Positions 27,098-34,627 of a DNA stretch of 64,000 nt are shown here, in pieces. Numbering within the stretch: the first letter of the stretch is position 1; each line of letters opens with the position of its first letter. The DNA lies in contig FNQX01000022.1 in the NCBI GenBank assembly GCA_900107575.1, forward strand, positions 1 through 64,000. The letters are read 5' to 3'. Below the pieces are notes generated by a model. The model saw nothing but the letters and a program-made list of their open reading frames with translations, was not told where the DNA came from and searched no databases. The position numbers and the translations under genes were made by a program. Source of the DNA: Lachnospiraceae bacterium NK3A20. GTDB lineage: Bacteria > Bacillota > Clostridia > Lachnospirales > Lachnospiraceae.

Positions 27098-27973
27098 ATG
27101 AGATTTGTGGTGGTGACAGGAATGAGCGGCAGCGGCAAGGCTACCGCGATGAAAATGCTGGAAGATGAGGGCTACTACTGCGTCGACAATCTTCCGGTCC
27201 ATCTCATCGACAAGTTCATGGAGCTTGTCTTCATGCCGGCGTCGGAGATATCCAAGGTGGCGCTCGGCCTGGATGTGCGCGCGGACAAGTCCTTCGCCTA
27301 TGTGGAAGAGGTGCTGGCCGCCCTGCGCAAGAAGGGATACAACTACGAGATCCTCTTTATGGACGCGTCAGATGAGGTCCTCATCAAGAGATACAAGGAG
27401 ACGCGCCGCGCCCACCCTGTGGCGCCGGAAGGCCGCGTGGAAGACGGCATCCACAAGGAGCGCGAGATCTTAAAGGGCATCAAGGCCAAATCCGACTACG
27501 TGATCGACACCTCGCACCTTCTGACAAGGGAGCTGCGGCAGGAACTGGTGCGCATCTTCCAGGACAATCAGCACTACAATTCCCTGATGATCAGCGTCAC
27601 CTCCTTCGGGTTCAAATACGGGATTCCCTCGGATGCAGATCTTGTTTTCGACGTGAGGTTCCTCCCGAATCCCTACTACATTGATGAACTGAAACATCAG
27701 AACGGCAACGACAAACCGGTGCAGGACTATGTCAACTCCTTCCCGCAGACGAAGGAGTTCATGGATAGGCTGAGTGACATGATCACCTTCCTCATCCCTT
27801 ACTATATTAAAGAGGGCAAGAACCAGCTGGTCATTGCGATCGGCTGCACCGGCGGGCATCACAGGAGCGTCACGCTGGCGAACGATCTCTACGCGCGGCT
27901 CAAGGACAAGGGAGACTACGGATTGAAGCTATATCACCGCGACATCCTGAACGATTCCCGGCAGTATACTTAA
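27098..27973 (+). CDS. rapZ: RNase adapter / nucleotide-binding protein RapZ (YvcJ)
   Basis: P-loop protein of the RapZ/YvcJ family. In E. coli it binds GlcN6P and steers RNase E to the GlmZ sRNA; in Firmicutes it is a GTP/ATPase linked to cell-wall metabolism and competence. The 291-residue protein has Walker A GMSGSGKA, VDNLPV, TRRAHP, SFGFKYGIP and the C-terminal signature GCTGGHHRSV. Its position between murB and whiA is conserved across Firmicutes. Confidence 0.94.
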   Translation: MRFVVVTGMSGSGKATAMKMLEDEGYYCVDNLPVHLIDKFMELVFMPASEISKVALGLDVRADKSFAYVEEVLAALRKKGYNYEILFMDASDEVLIKRYKETRRAHPVAPEGRVEDGIHKEREILKGIKAKSDYVIDTSHLLTRELRQELVRIFQDNQHYNSLMISVTSFGFKYGIPSDADLVFDVRFLPNPYYIDELKHQNGNDKPVQDYVNSFPQTKEFMDRLSDMITFLIPYYIKEGKNQLVIAIGCTGGHHRSVTLANDLYARLKDKGDYGLKLYHRDILNDSRQYT

Positions 27974-28030
27974 GAAGAGCTGCCTGCGGGAGACATCCTG
28001 TGGGAAAGCCAATGAAGAAAGGCGGGCCTT

Positions 28031-29029
28031 GTGTCATTTTCCGGAGAAGTGAAAAGCGAAGTGAAGGACCTGATCTCCGGTAAGGCCAATTCACTGGTCG
28101 CGGGGCTTGCGGCGATCCTTGCCTGCATCGGAAGATTCGAGATCGAGGAGGGCGGAGAGTACACGCTGACCCTCAACTGTGACAACGTACCAGCGGCCAC
28201 AAAGTGCTTTACATTGCTTAGCAAAGCGTCTAATATTAGGTTCGAGTCTGATCCTGCGAGCGGCCTGGAGAGTGAAATTCGCGGCACTTTGCGCGTACAG
28301 GCGGGCTCTTCCAGGGTACGGGAACTGGCACAGCTCCTGGATCTTGTGGAAGAGAAACCGCCTGTGCGGATTTCGCATGCGGGTGCCGCGAAGAACGCGG
28401 CGCCGGGGGATAAGATCCGTGACACGAAAGGCGTGACGGACTGGTCGCTCCTTGCAGATACCGGCTGCATCCGCAGTTATATCCGCAGCATGTTCCTGTG
28501 CGTCGGCTCTGTGAGCGATCCGGAGCGGGAATACCATCTGGAATTCAACTGTGTGAGTCGTGAGCAGGCGGAGCAGGTACAGAGCGTCCTGGCGGATTGT
28601 GACATTGATGTCAGGATCACACCGCGAAGGAAGAATTTCGTGGTTTACTCCAGAGATGCGGAAGTCATTGCAGCCATTCTGACCCTCATGGACGCACGCA
28701 GGAGTCTTTTGCAATTCGAGGACGCCAGAGTCACGCGCCAGGTCAGAGGCAGTGTGAACCGCCAGGTGAACTGCGAGACGGCGAACATCCGCAAGACGGT
28801 AACTGCTGCACAGAAGATGATCGACGATATCCATCTCCTGGAAGAGAGCGGGAAGATGCAGGAGCTGCCGCAGGGAATACAGGAGATCGCAAGGGCACGG
28901 GCCACGTATCCCGAGCTGTCCCTGCAGGGACTGGGAGAGCTGCTGGATCCCCCGGTCGGCAAGTCCGGGGTGAATCACAGATTAAGGAAGATATCCGAAG
29001 CCGCTGCTGAGGTCAGGAGCGGAATGTAA
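28031..29029 (+). CDS. whiA: DNA-binding protein WhiA
   Basis: Homing-endonuclease-like (LAGLIDADG-derived) protein with a C-terminal helix-turn-helix; it affects cell division and chromosome segregation in Bacillus and sporulation in Streptomyces. The 332-residue protein starts SFSGEVKSEV, carries the degenerate LAGLIDADG domains and ends with PELSLQGLGELLDPPVGKSGVNHRLRKI, the HTH typical of WhiA. The start codon is GTG 28031 after AAAGGCGGGCC. Confidence 0.94.
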   Translation: MSFSGEVKSEVKDLISGKANSLVAGLAAILACIGRFEIEEGGEYTLTLNCDNVPAATKCFTLLSKASNIRFESDPASGLESEIRGTLRVQAGSSRVRELAQLLDLVEEKPPVRISHAGAAKNAAPGDKIRDTKGVTDWSLLADTGCIRSYIRSMFLCVGSVSDPEREYHLEFNCVSREQAEQVQSVLADCDIDVRITPRRKNFVVYSRDAEVIAAILTLMDARRSLLQFEDARVTRQVRGSVNRQVNCETANIRKTVTAAQKMIDDIHLLEESGKMQELPQGIQEIARARATYPELSLQGLGELLDPPVGKSGVNHRLRKISEAAAEVRSGM

Positions 29030-29068
29030 CAGAGAACGGCAGACGAGGAGTGACAAGAGGAGTCGATT

Positions 29069-29326
29069 ATGATGAAAAAATCTATGGTTATTGCGCTGAA
29101 GGGCGGCCTGGAAGCCCGTCCGATTGCCGAGCTGGTACAGGTTGCGAGCAAATATGACAGTCGTATCTACATCGAGCTCGGAACGAAGAGAGTCAATGCC
29201 AAGAGTATCATGGGCATGATGTCTCTGGAACTGGATAACGGCGATGCCATGACGGTATCCGCTGACGGTGACGACGAAGAAGCCGCGATCCGTGAAATCG
29301 AGGAGTTTGTCACCAACAAGAAGTGA
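29069..29326 (+). CDS. HPr-like (Crh-type) protein lacking His15
   Basis: An 85-residue protein of the HPr fold. Where HPr has the phospho-acceptor GLHARP, this protein has GGLEARP, so the EI-dependent His15 is replaced by Glu. The Ser46 region is kept (AKSIMGMMSLEL). This is the pattern of Crh, a regulatory HPr paralogue phosphorylated only by HprK that acts with CcpA. It is encoded in the same cluster as hprK, which supports that reading. It cannot carry phosphate in sugar PTS transport. Confidence 0.85.
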   Translation: MMKKSMVIALKGGLEARPIAELVQVASKYDSRIYIELGTKRVNAKSIMGMMSLELDNGDAMTVSADGDDEEAAIREIEEFVTNKK

Positions 29327-29337
29327 GAAAATAAGGC

Positions 29338-29366
29338 TTGATTTTACCACTTCAGAGTAATAAAAT
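29338..29366 (+). promoter_or_regulatory. Promoter of the T-box transcript
   Basis: TTGATT (29338-29343), a 17-nt spacer and TAAAAT (29361-29366), just before the T-box leader. Confidence 0.6.
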
Positions 29367-29372
29367 GCTCTT

Positions 29373-29657
29373 AATTTCATATGGAAACCGATGAGAAAGA
29401 GTAGTAGGCGACAGAGGATATCACAGAGAGCGGCCGGCAGATGGAAAGGCCGTATGGAATCTGTAACTGAATGGACTTTTGAGGGCAGCCCGAAGGCCGG
29501 AAGGCAGTAGGAACTGACGGGAACCGGACCCGTGATCAATACGGAGCGCATGATGGTGCGTGCATAGAGTGGGCGAATGCCAATTTGAGTGGTACCGCGA
29601 TAATAAGGAAGCTTATTAGCGTCTCAGAAACCGTAGTGTTTCCGGGACGCTTTTTTT
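29373..29657 (+). ncRNA. T-box riboswitch, Trp specifier
   Basis: A T-box leader that senses uncharged tRNA. It has the start GATGAGAAAGAGTAG, the AGAGAG loop, the conserved T-box GAGTGGTACCGCG (29587-29599) and an intrinsic terminator (AGCGTC...GACGCT, 29618-29651, then seven Ts). The likely specifier is UGG at 29472-29474 in CTGAATGGACTT, i.e. tryptophan. This fits the downstream genes, which look like the T-box-regulated TrpXYZ transporter. The specifier was assigned by eye and by context. Confidence 0.88.
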
Positions 29658-29790
29658 GCGCGACAGACCGGAGAGTAGATACCGCGCTTGCGTGGGCATC
29701 TATTCGACGGTTATCGTTCATCGAGCAGCTTGTCTGCGAGATGAGCGATCGCGCCGGATGGACAGGCACTTGCCGCTCATTCGATTGCGA
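29658..29790 (+). ncRNA. Candidate structured element, copy 1
   Basis: Directly after the T-box terminator lies a region that matches 61123-61250 in blocks: GCGCGA, CCGGAGA, TTCGACGG, GAGATGAG and GCGCCGG. Between the first blocks sits a stem (GAGTAGAT...ATCTATTC) that is replaced by a different, still self-complementary stem in copy 2. This suggests a conserved RNA or DNA structure. It lies between the T-box terminator and trpX and is of unknown function. Confidence 0.55.
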
Positions 29791-29873
29791 CAGGCTGAAG
29801 AATTCCGCACCCGGAAAGTGCACCAGACATATCCGACCCTTGCAGCACAGGATGTCGGGTAAAGGAGGAGAAA

Positions 29874-31028
29874 ATGAGAAAACAGGCTATATCCATCACA
29901 CTGGCAGCAGTCATGACGGGGGCGCTCCTTGCGGGCTGCGGCTCGAATGCAGACACCGCGGCGACCACTGCGGCAACAGGTGACAATGCCACAGCGGCGA
30001 CAACAGCTGATACTGCGGCAGCCGCAGATGCAACTGCTGTGGCAACTGAGACAGGGGCGGCAGAGACTGCGACGGCGGGCGGTGAGTTCAAGGTCGGCAT
30101 CGTCCAGTACATGGACCACGCCTCTCTGAACCAGATCACGGCGAGCGTGGAGAGGGAACTGGACGCGAAGGGAGCCGAGCTCGGCGCCGCCTTTAACTAC
30201 GTAGACTACGTATTCAACGGCGAGGGCGACGCCACGACACTGAACCAGATCGCGGCACAGCTCAAGGATGACGGCGTGGATGCCGTAATCGCCATCGCGA
30301 CACCGACCGCACAGATCATGCAGTCCACGTTCGAGGGCACGGACACCCCGATCATCTTCTCCGCGGTAACCGATCCCGTGGGTGCGGGACTGGCAGCGAG
30401 CATGGACGCGCCCGGCGCCAACATCACCGGCACCTCGGACGCGCTGAACACGGATGCGATCATGAACCTCATCTTCGCGCAGGATCCGGAAGCGGATAAG
30501 ATCGGTCTCCTCTACTCCAAGAGCGAGGACTCCTCCACGAAGGCAATCGCGGACGCGAAGGCATTCCTGGATGGCAAGGGTATCGCTTATGTTGAGAAGA
30601 CAGGCACCAACACCGATGAGGTCAGCCAGGCGGCAGACGCGCTCATCGCGGAAGACGTGGACGCGATCTTCACGCCGACGGACAACACAGTCATGAACGC
30701 AGAGCTCGCGATCTATGAGAAGCTCATCGACGCAGGCATCCCTCACTACACCGGGGCTGATTCCTTCGCCTTAAATGGAGCATTCCTGGGCTTTGGCATC
30801 AACTACGAGGATCTGGGCACGATGACAGCCGACACGACGGCCGACATTCTGGCCGGCGGCAAGGATCCGGCTTCCTACGCGGTAGGCACGCTGGATAACG
30901 GCATCGCAACGATCAACACCGAGACGGCGGCAGCCCTCGGCTACGACCTCGCCGAGACGAAGACCGCCTTCGAGCCGTACTGCTCCGCGATCAACGAGAC
31001 AACCACCGCGCAGGAGTTCTCGGAGTAA
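29874..31028 (+). CDS. trpX: Tryptophan ABC transporter substrate-binding lipoprotein (TrpX-like)
   Basis: A 384-residue lipoprotein of the ABC_sub_bind (PF04392) family: signal peptide RKQAISITLAAVMTGALLAGC with lipobox LAGC, an Ala/Thr-rich linker to about residue 62, then a two-lobe binding domain (FKVGIVQYMDHASLNQITASV at its start). This family with a Trp T-box was named TrpXYZ. Tryptophan specificity is inferred from the T-box. AAAGGAGGAG precedes the ATG. A 345-nt palindrome separates it from the permease. Confidence 0.82.
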   Translation: MRKQAISITLAAVMTGALLAGCGSNADTAATTAATGDNATAATTADTAAAADATAVATETGAAETATAGGEFKVGIVQYMDHASLNQITASVERELDAKGAELGAAFNYVDYVFNGEGDATTLNQIAAQLKDDGVDAVIAIATPTAQIMQSTFEGTDTPIIFSAVTDPVGAGLAASMDAPGANITGTSDALNTDAIMNLIFAQDPEADKIGLLYSKSEDSSTKAIADAKAFLDGKGIAYVEKTGTNTDEVSQAADALIAEDVDAIFTPTDNTVMNAELAIYEKLIDAGIPHYTGADSFALNGAFLGFGINYEDLGTMTADTTADILAGGKDPASYAVGTLDNGIATINTETAAALGYDLAETKTAFEPYCSAINETTTAQEFSE

Positions 31029-31039
31029 CGCAAATCATA

Positions 31040-31384
31040 GCAACAAATCACCACGATCTACCCTTTCGGGGCGCCACCCGCCTGTCAGGGAAGCTGCATG
31101 CCTTTGATGTGAGGAGCGGTCATAACTTACCACAGGCGCCCGAAGGCGGCGAGATCGGAGAAGCAGAAGCTGCCTGGGAGCTCGTAGCGCGAATTTCGGG
31201 TATAAGTCCGCATTCTGGACTTATGCCTGACATTCGCGCAGCGATCATGCAGCTTCCGCTCTCCGGCTCACCACCCCGGGCGCTGTGCCAAGTAATAGCT
31301 GCACCTCACATTGCGGGCCGGCAGGCAGCATCTCTGCCAGGCGGGTGGTGCCCCAAAGGGTTAAGATCGTGGTATATTTGTTGC
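31040..31384. repeat. Giant 345-nt imperfect palindrome (LP1)
   Basis: The two halves pair almost end to end about a centre near 31212. Examples: GCAACAAAT (31040) with ATTTGTTGC (31384); CCACGATCT with AGATCGTGG; CCACCCGCCTG with CAGGCGGGTGG; GATGTGAGG with CCTCACATT; GCGAATTTCGGGTATAAGTCC with GGACTTATGCCTGACATTCGC. The transcript would fold into one hairpin with arms of about 165 nt. It fills the gap between trpX and trpY and ends 11 nt before the trpY ribosome-binding site. Its apex resembles those of the palindromes at 42680 and 44094. Confidence 0.9.
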
Positions 31385-31408
31385 ATCAGTTATTGGGAGG
31401 TTTTCGCT

Positions 31409-32341
31409 GTGGGATTTCTGACAGCAGGGATCGTGCAGACAGCGCTGGAGGTCGGACTGATCTACTCGCTGATCGCACTCTCGTTATTCATCAGTTTCAG
31501 CATTCTCGATATCTGCGACCTGTCGACCGACGGCTGCTACACCTTAGGTTGCGCGGTTGGCGCAGTATTCACCATCGCGGGACACCCGATCCTCGGCATC
31601 GTCATGGCGATGCTGGCAGGGGCCGCGTCGGGGTTTGTCACGGCGCTCCTGCAGACTGTGTTCGGCGTCCCGAGCATCCTCGCCGGCATCATCGTCAACA
31701 CCGGGCTGTACACGATCAACCTGGCAGTCATGGGCTTCTCGTCTAACCTGTCTATTTTCGGGACCGCGACCGTATTCAGCCTCTTTGAAGGTGAGAACCC
31801 GTCGCCATTCTGGCATGAGTGGAGCCCGCTCTTCCTGCTCGGCATCCTCGTCGCGATTATCTGCATTTTGCTTCACTGGTTCCTCGGTACGAGGCTCGGC
31901 CTCTCCATCCGCGCGACCGGAGACAGCTCGCCCATGGTGCGCGCATCCTCCATCAATCCGCACGTGATGATCATCACGGGACTGTGCATTTCCAACTCCC
32001 TGACGGGACTCGCCGGATCTCTCATCGGCCAGTACAACAAGATGAGCGACATCAACCTTGGCACCGGCATGGTCACCATCGCGCTCGCCTCTCTCATCAT
32101 CGGCGAGACCCTCTTCGGCAGAGGGAAGATGATGCTCCGCATTATCGGCGTTGTAATCGGCGCGGTACTCTATCGTTTCATCATGGCGATTGCACTGCGG
32201 CTGAACGTGCCGACCGAGGCGTTCAAGCTCGTCTCCGCCATTATTGTTGCCATTGCTATTGCAGCGCCCGCCGCGAAGAGACTCCTCTCTTTCTATATGA
32301 AGAAGTGGACAGCCGTACGGACGCGGAAGGCAAAGCTGTAA
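31409..32341 (+). CDS. trpY: ABC transporter permease (TrpY-like)
   Basis: A 310-residue permease of the branched-chain-amino-acid type (BPD_transp_2) with about eight membrane helices (e.g. TALEVGLIYSLIALSLFISFS and PLFLLGILVAIICILLHWFLG). It forms the membrane channel of the TrpXYZ importer. The start is GTG 31409 with GGGAGG 8 nt upstream. The frame stays open upstream through the palindrome to 31109, but that part is not membrane-protein-like and lacks a good start. Confidence 0.85.
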   Translation: MGFLTAGIVQTALEVGLIYSLIALSLFISFSILDICDLSTDGCYTLGCAVGAVFTIAGHPILGIVMAMLAGAASGFVTALLQTVFGVPSILAGIIVNTGLYTINLAVMGFSSNLSIFGTATVFSLFEGENPSPFWHEWSPLFLLGILVAIICILLHWFLGTRLGLSIRATGDSSPMVRASSINPHVMIITGLCISNSLTGLAGSLIGQYNKMSDINLGTGMVTIALASLIIGETLFGRGKMMLRIIGVVIGAVLYRFIMAIALRLNVPTEAFKLVSAIIVAIAIAAPAAKRLLSFYMKKWTAVRTRKAKL

Positions 32342-32361
32342 GCTTCAGCACCAGGCTTCAA

Positions 32362-32505
32362 CACAGCCCGAAGCAAAAGCCCAAGGGCTTGCTGCTCTGG
32401 GCATACTAAGGTAGATATTCAATATGCAGGCTTCACTTTTGCGTAGCAAAATCTGAATGTGCAGCGTGTGTAATAGTTCGGAATCAATGATTCTGAGCTG
32501 TTACA
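32362..32505. repeat. Dispersed palindromic repeat, copy B, with trailing hairpin
   Basis: Starts 20 nt after the trpY stop: AACACAGCCCGAAGCAAAAGCCC / AGGGCTTGCTGCTCTGGGC, then GTAGATATTCAATATGCAGG and TTGCGTAGCAAAATCTG, as in copy E. It is followed by a hairpin GTAATAGTTCGGAATC...GATTCTGAGCTGTTAC (32471-32505). It occupies most of the trpY-trpZ gap. Confidence 0.75.
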
Positions 32506-32521
32506 GGATACGGATCACAAG

Positions 32522-33364
32522 ATGCTGAAAATCAGTAACATTTCGAAAACATTCAATCCCGGCACGATCAACGAGAAGGTCGCTCTGAACAAGGTGAATC
32601 TCGAACTCGACGATGGGGATTTTGCGACCATCGTCGGCAGCAACGGCGCCGGCAAGTCGACGTTGTTCAACGCGATCGCGGGGAGTTTCATCACGGATGA
32701 GGGCTCCATCGAGCTTGACGGCAGGGACATCACGTTCGAGAAGGAACACAAGAGAAGCCGGTACATCGGACGGCTCTTCCAGGACCCCATGATGGGGACG
32801 GCGCCGCACATGACGATCGAGGAGAATCTCTCGGTCGCCTATCTGCGCGCCTCGGAAGAGAAGCTCTCCCTGTTCGGGAGACTTGCGCAGGATTTCACCA
32901 GGGTTACGAAGAAGGAGAGGGAAGAGTTCCGCGAGAAGCTCTCTCTCCTCCACATGAGTCTCGAAGACCGGATGGATTCCCCGGTGGGTCTTCTCTCCGG
33001 CGGACAGAGACAGGCGCTGACCCTCCTCATGGCAACGGTTGTAACGCCGCGCCTGCTCCTCCTCGATGAGCACACGGCGGCACTGGATCCCGCGACGGCG
33101 GCCAAGGTGCTGGAGCTCACGAAGAAGATCGTGTCCGAAAACCACATCACCTGCCTGATGGTCACCCACAACATGAACCAGGCGCTGGAGCTGGGCAACC
33201 GCACGCTCATGATGGACGGCGGACATATCGTGTTCGATGTGAAGGGCGAGGAGCGTTCCAGGATGACCGTGGACGATCTTCTGGAGAAGTTCGCGCAGAA
33301 TGCAGGTCAGGAACTGGACAACGACAGGATTCTGTTGTCTACGGAAAAGGGAGAAAAGGCCTGA
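32522..33364 (+). CDS. trpZ: ABC transporter ATPase (TrpZ-like)
   Basis: A 280-residue ATPase that energises the TrpXYZ importer: Walker A GSNGAGKST, Q-loop LFQDPMMG, signature LSGGQRQ, Walker B LLLLDEHTAALDP and H-loop VTHNMNQ. The segment between Q-loop and signature is a little longer than in LivG/LivF ATPases, as is usual in this subfamily. A terminator follows directly, closing the T-box-controlled unit. Confidence 0.87.
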   Translation: MLKISNISKTFNPGTINEKVALNKVNLELDDGDFATIVGSNGAGKSTLFNAIAGSFITDEGSIELDGRDITFEKEHKRSRYIGRLFQDPMMGTAPHMTIEENLSVAYLRASEEKLSLFGRLAQDFTRVTKKEREEFREKLSLLHMSLEDRMDSPVGLLSGGQRQALTLLMATVVTPRLLLLDEHTAALDPATAAKVLELTKKIVSENHITCLMVTHNMNQALELGNRTLMMDGGHIVFDVKGEERSRMTVDDLLEKFAQNAGQELDNDRILLSTEKGEKA

Positions 33365-33373
33365 AAAGGGAGG

Positions 33374-33406
33374 ATGCCAGGTGCCTTTGGGGCACCTGGC
33401 ATTTAT
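33374..33406 (+). terminator. trpZ terminator
   Basis: ATGCCAGGTGCC pairs with GGCACCTGGCAT over a short TTTGG loop and is followed by TTATTATG. Ends the trpXYZ unit. Confidence 0.75.
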
Positions 33407-33527
33407 TATGAAAAAGTGGTTAGTATGTAGTGACTGTTGCTCGTTGCTATGTCTACACTATAGAGAAGAATCGTGACCAAACCTTGCCCATCCGTTGAAG
33501 ATTTTTAGAATAATATATGAACGAACT

Positions 33528-34448
33528 ATGAATTCCGGTCAGAACCTTTCCTGGAAACTGAAAAAGCTTGCCATCATTATGATGCCGGATAATATCAGGC
33601 TGAACGGAAACGAAGCGGCACGCGCCGTCGCGGATCCGGATTACCGAGTGTTCTCACCCGTTCTCATTCCGGCTTCCGACATCCCGGGCAGCGCTGCATG
33701 GAAGGATATCCGGGAGCCTGTCCGGACGGACGGTCTCATCCTGTGCGATGCGCCGCTCCTTGCGGAGAAGCTCCTGGCGGCGGGCTACCCTGTGGTGGGG
33801 TATCTCCACGAGAACAATGCCGGGGCGAAATTCCAAGGGCTCTCCTATGTGCTGTCCGAGATTGACAACGTGGACCTCGACACCTATGAGAAAATTTTCG
33901 AGCGGCTGCACCATCTGCCGTGGACGATCCTTACGACGAAGCGCTGTATCGTCCGGGAGATGTGCGTATCAGATCTCGATGGGCTGTACCGCCTCTACGA
34001 TGATGCGGCGGCGCAGCGCTTCCTCGAGGGGCCGGGACCGGACAGGGAGAAGGAGAGAGAGCTCCTCACATCCTACATCGATAGAGTGTACGGACTGTAC
34101 GGCTACGGCTACTGGGGCGTGATAGACAGGAAGAGCAGCGAGCTCATCGGGCGCGTAGGCTTCGAGCCCTACCGGGGGGCGGAGGAGGCAGTATCCTTCG
34201 GGTATCTGATCCGGAGGGATTACCGGGGACAGGGCATTGCGAAGGAAGTGACAGGCGCCGTCCTTGCCTTTGCAATACGCTATCTTGGGTTCCCCGGTAT
34301 CATTGCCGAGACCGACCGGGAGAATACGGCGTCTATCGCGCTGCTGCACAGCCTTGGCTTTGAGAGAGAGCAAAGGGCGCAGGAAACCGAAACCGATCCA
34401 AACATGACAAGGTGGATCCGGAACTATTCAGGACAGCGAAATTTATGA
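33528..34448 (+). CDS. GNAT acetyltransferase with unknown N-terminal domain
   Basis: A 306-residue protein. Residues from about 140 onward form a GNAT (RimJ/RimL-like) acetyltransferase: CIVREMCVSDLDGLYRLYDD, GRVGFEPYRG, RRDYRGQGIAKEV (acetyl-CoA P-loop) and ENTASIALLHSLGFE. Residues 1-135 form a separate domain (KLAIIMMPDNIRLNGNEAAR..., YVLSEIDNVDLDTYEKIFERLH) that I do not recognise. The acyl acceptor is unknown. No Shine-Dalgarno is evident; TTG 33495 is an alternative start. Stands alone between trpZ and an aminotransferase. Confidence 0.75.
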   Translation: MNSGQNLSWKLKKLAIIMMPDNIRLNGNEAARAVADPDYRVFSPVLIPASDIPGSAAWKDIREPVRTDGLILCDAPLLAEKLLAAGYPVVGYLHENNAGAKFQGLSYVLSEIDNVDLDTYEKIFERLHHLPWTILTTKRCIVREMCVSDLDGLYRLYDDAAAQRFLEGPGPDREKERELLTSYIDRVYGLYGYGYWGVIDRKSSELIGRVGFEPYRGAEEAVSFGYLIRRDYRGQGIAKEVTGAVLAFAIRYLGFPGIIAETDRENTASIALLHSLGFEREQRAQETETDPNMTRWIRNYSGQRNL

Positions 34449-34627
34449 GCGGACAGCCGAGTTTACGCGGCTGGATGCGCTATAAATTGAGCTTATAACC
34501 ATACCCCTTCGGGGTACAGCGCGTCGGAAGGAAGTCAATCGAAAAAAGCCTTCGGCTTTCAAATCGAAGATTTTCGAGATGGGTTCTGAATAGTTGCCAT
34601 GAATTTGCAAATTGAGAGGAGAATCGC
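34449..34627 (+). other. Intergenic region with UUCG hairpins
   Basis: This gap contains small hairpins TACCCC-TTC-GGGGTA (34502-34516) and AAAGCC-TTCG-GGCTTT (34545-34559). The latter sits inside a weaker outer repeat AATCGA/TCGAAGATT-like. The first could end the GNAT transcript. GAGAGGAGAATCGC before 34628 is the aminotransferase ribosome-binding site. Confidence 0.45.

Noticed and set aside
29658-29873. c-di-GMP or other known riboswitch upstream of trpX
   Set aside because: I could not match the conserved blocks to a c-di-GMP-I, c-di-AMP or other consensus I know. It is kept as an unassigned structured element.
31040-31384. Retron msr/msd or group II intron explanation for the palindrome
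   Set aside because: No reverse transcriptase gene is nearby, and no intron domain V-like sequence was seen.
31109-31408. N-terminal extension of TrpY through the giant palindrome
   Set aside because: The frame is open, but the encoded 100 residues are not membrane-like and no good start exists. GTG 31409 has GGGAGG at ideal spacing.
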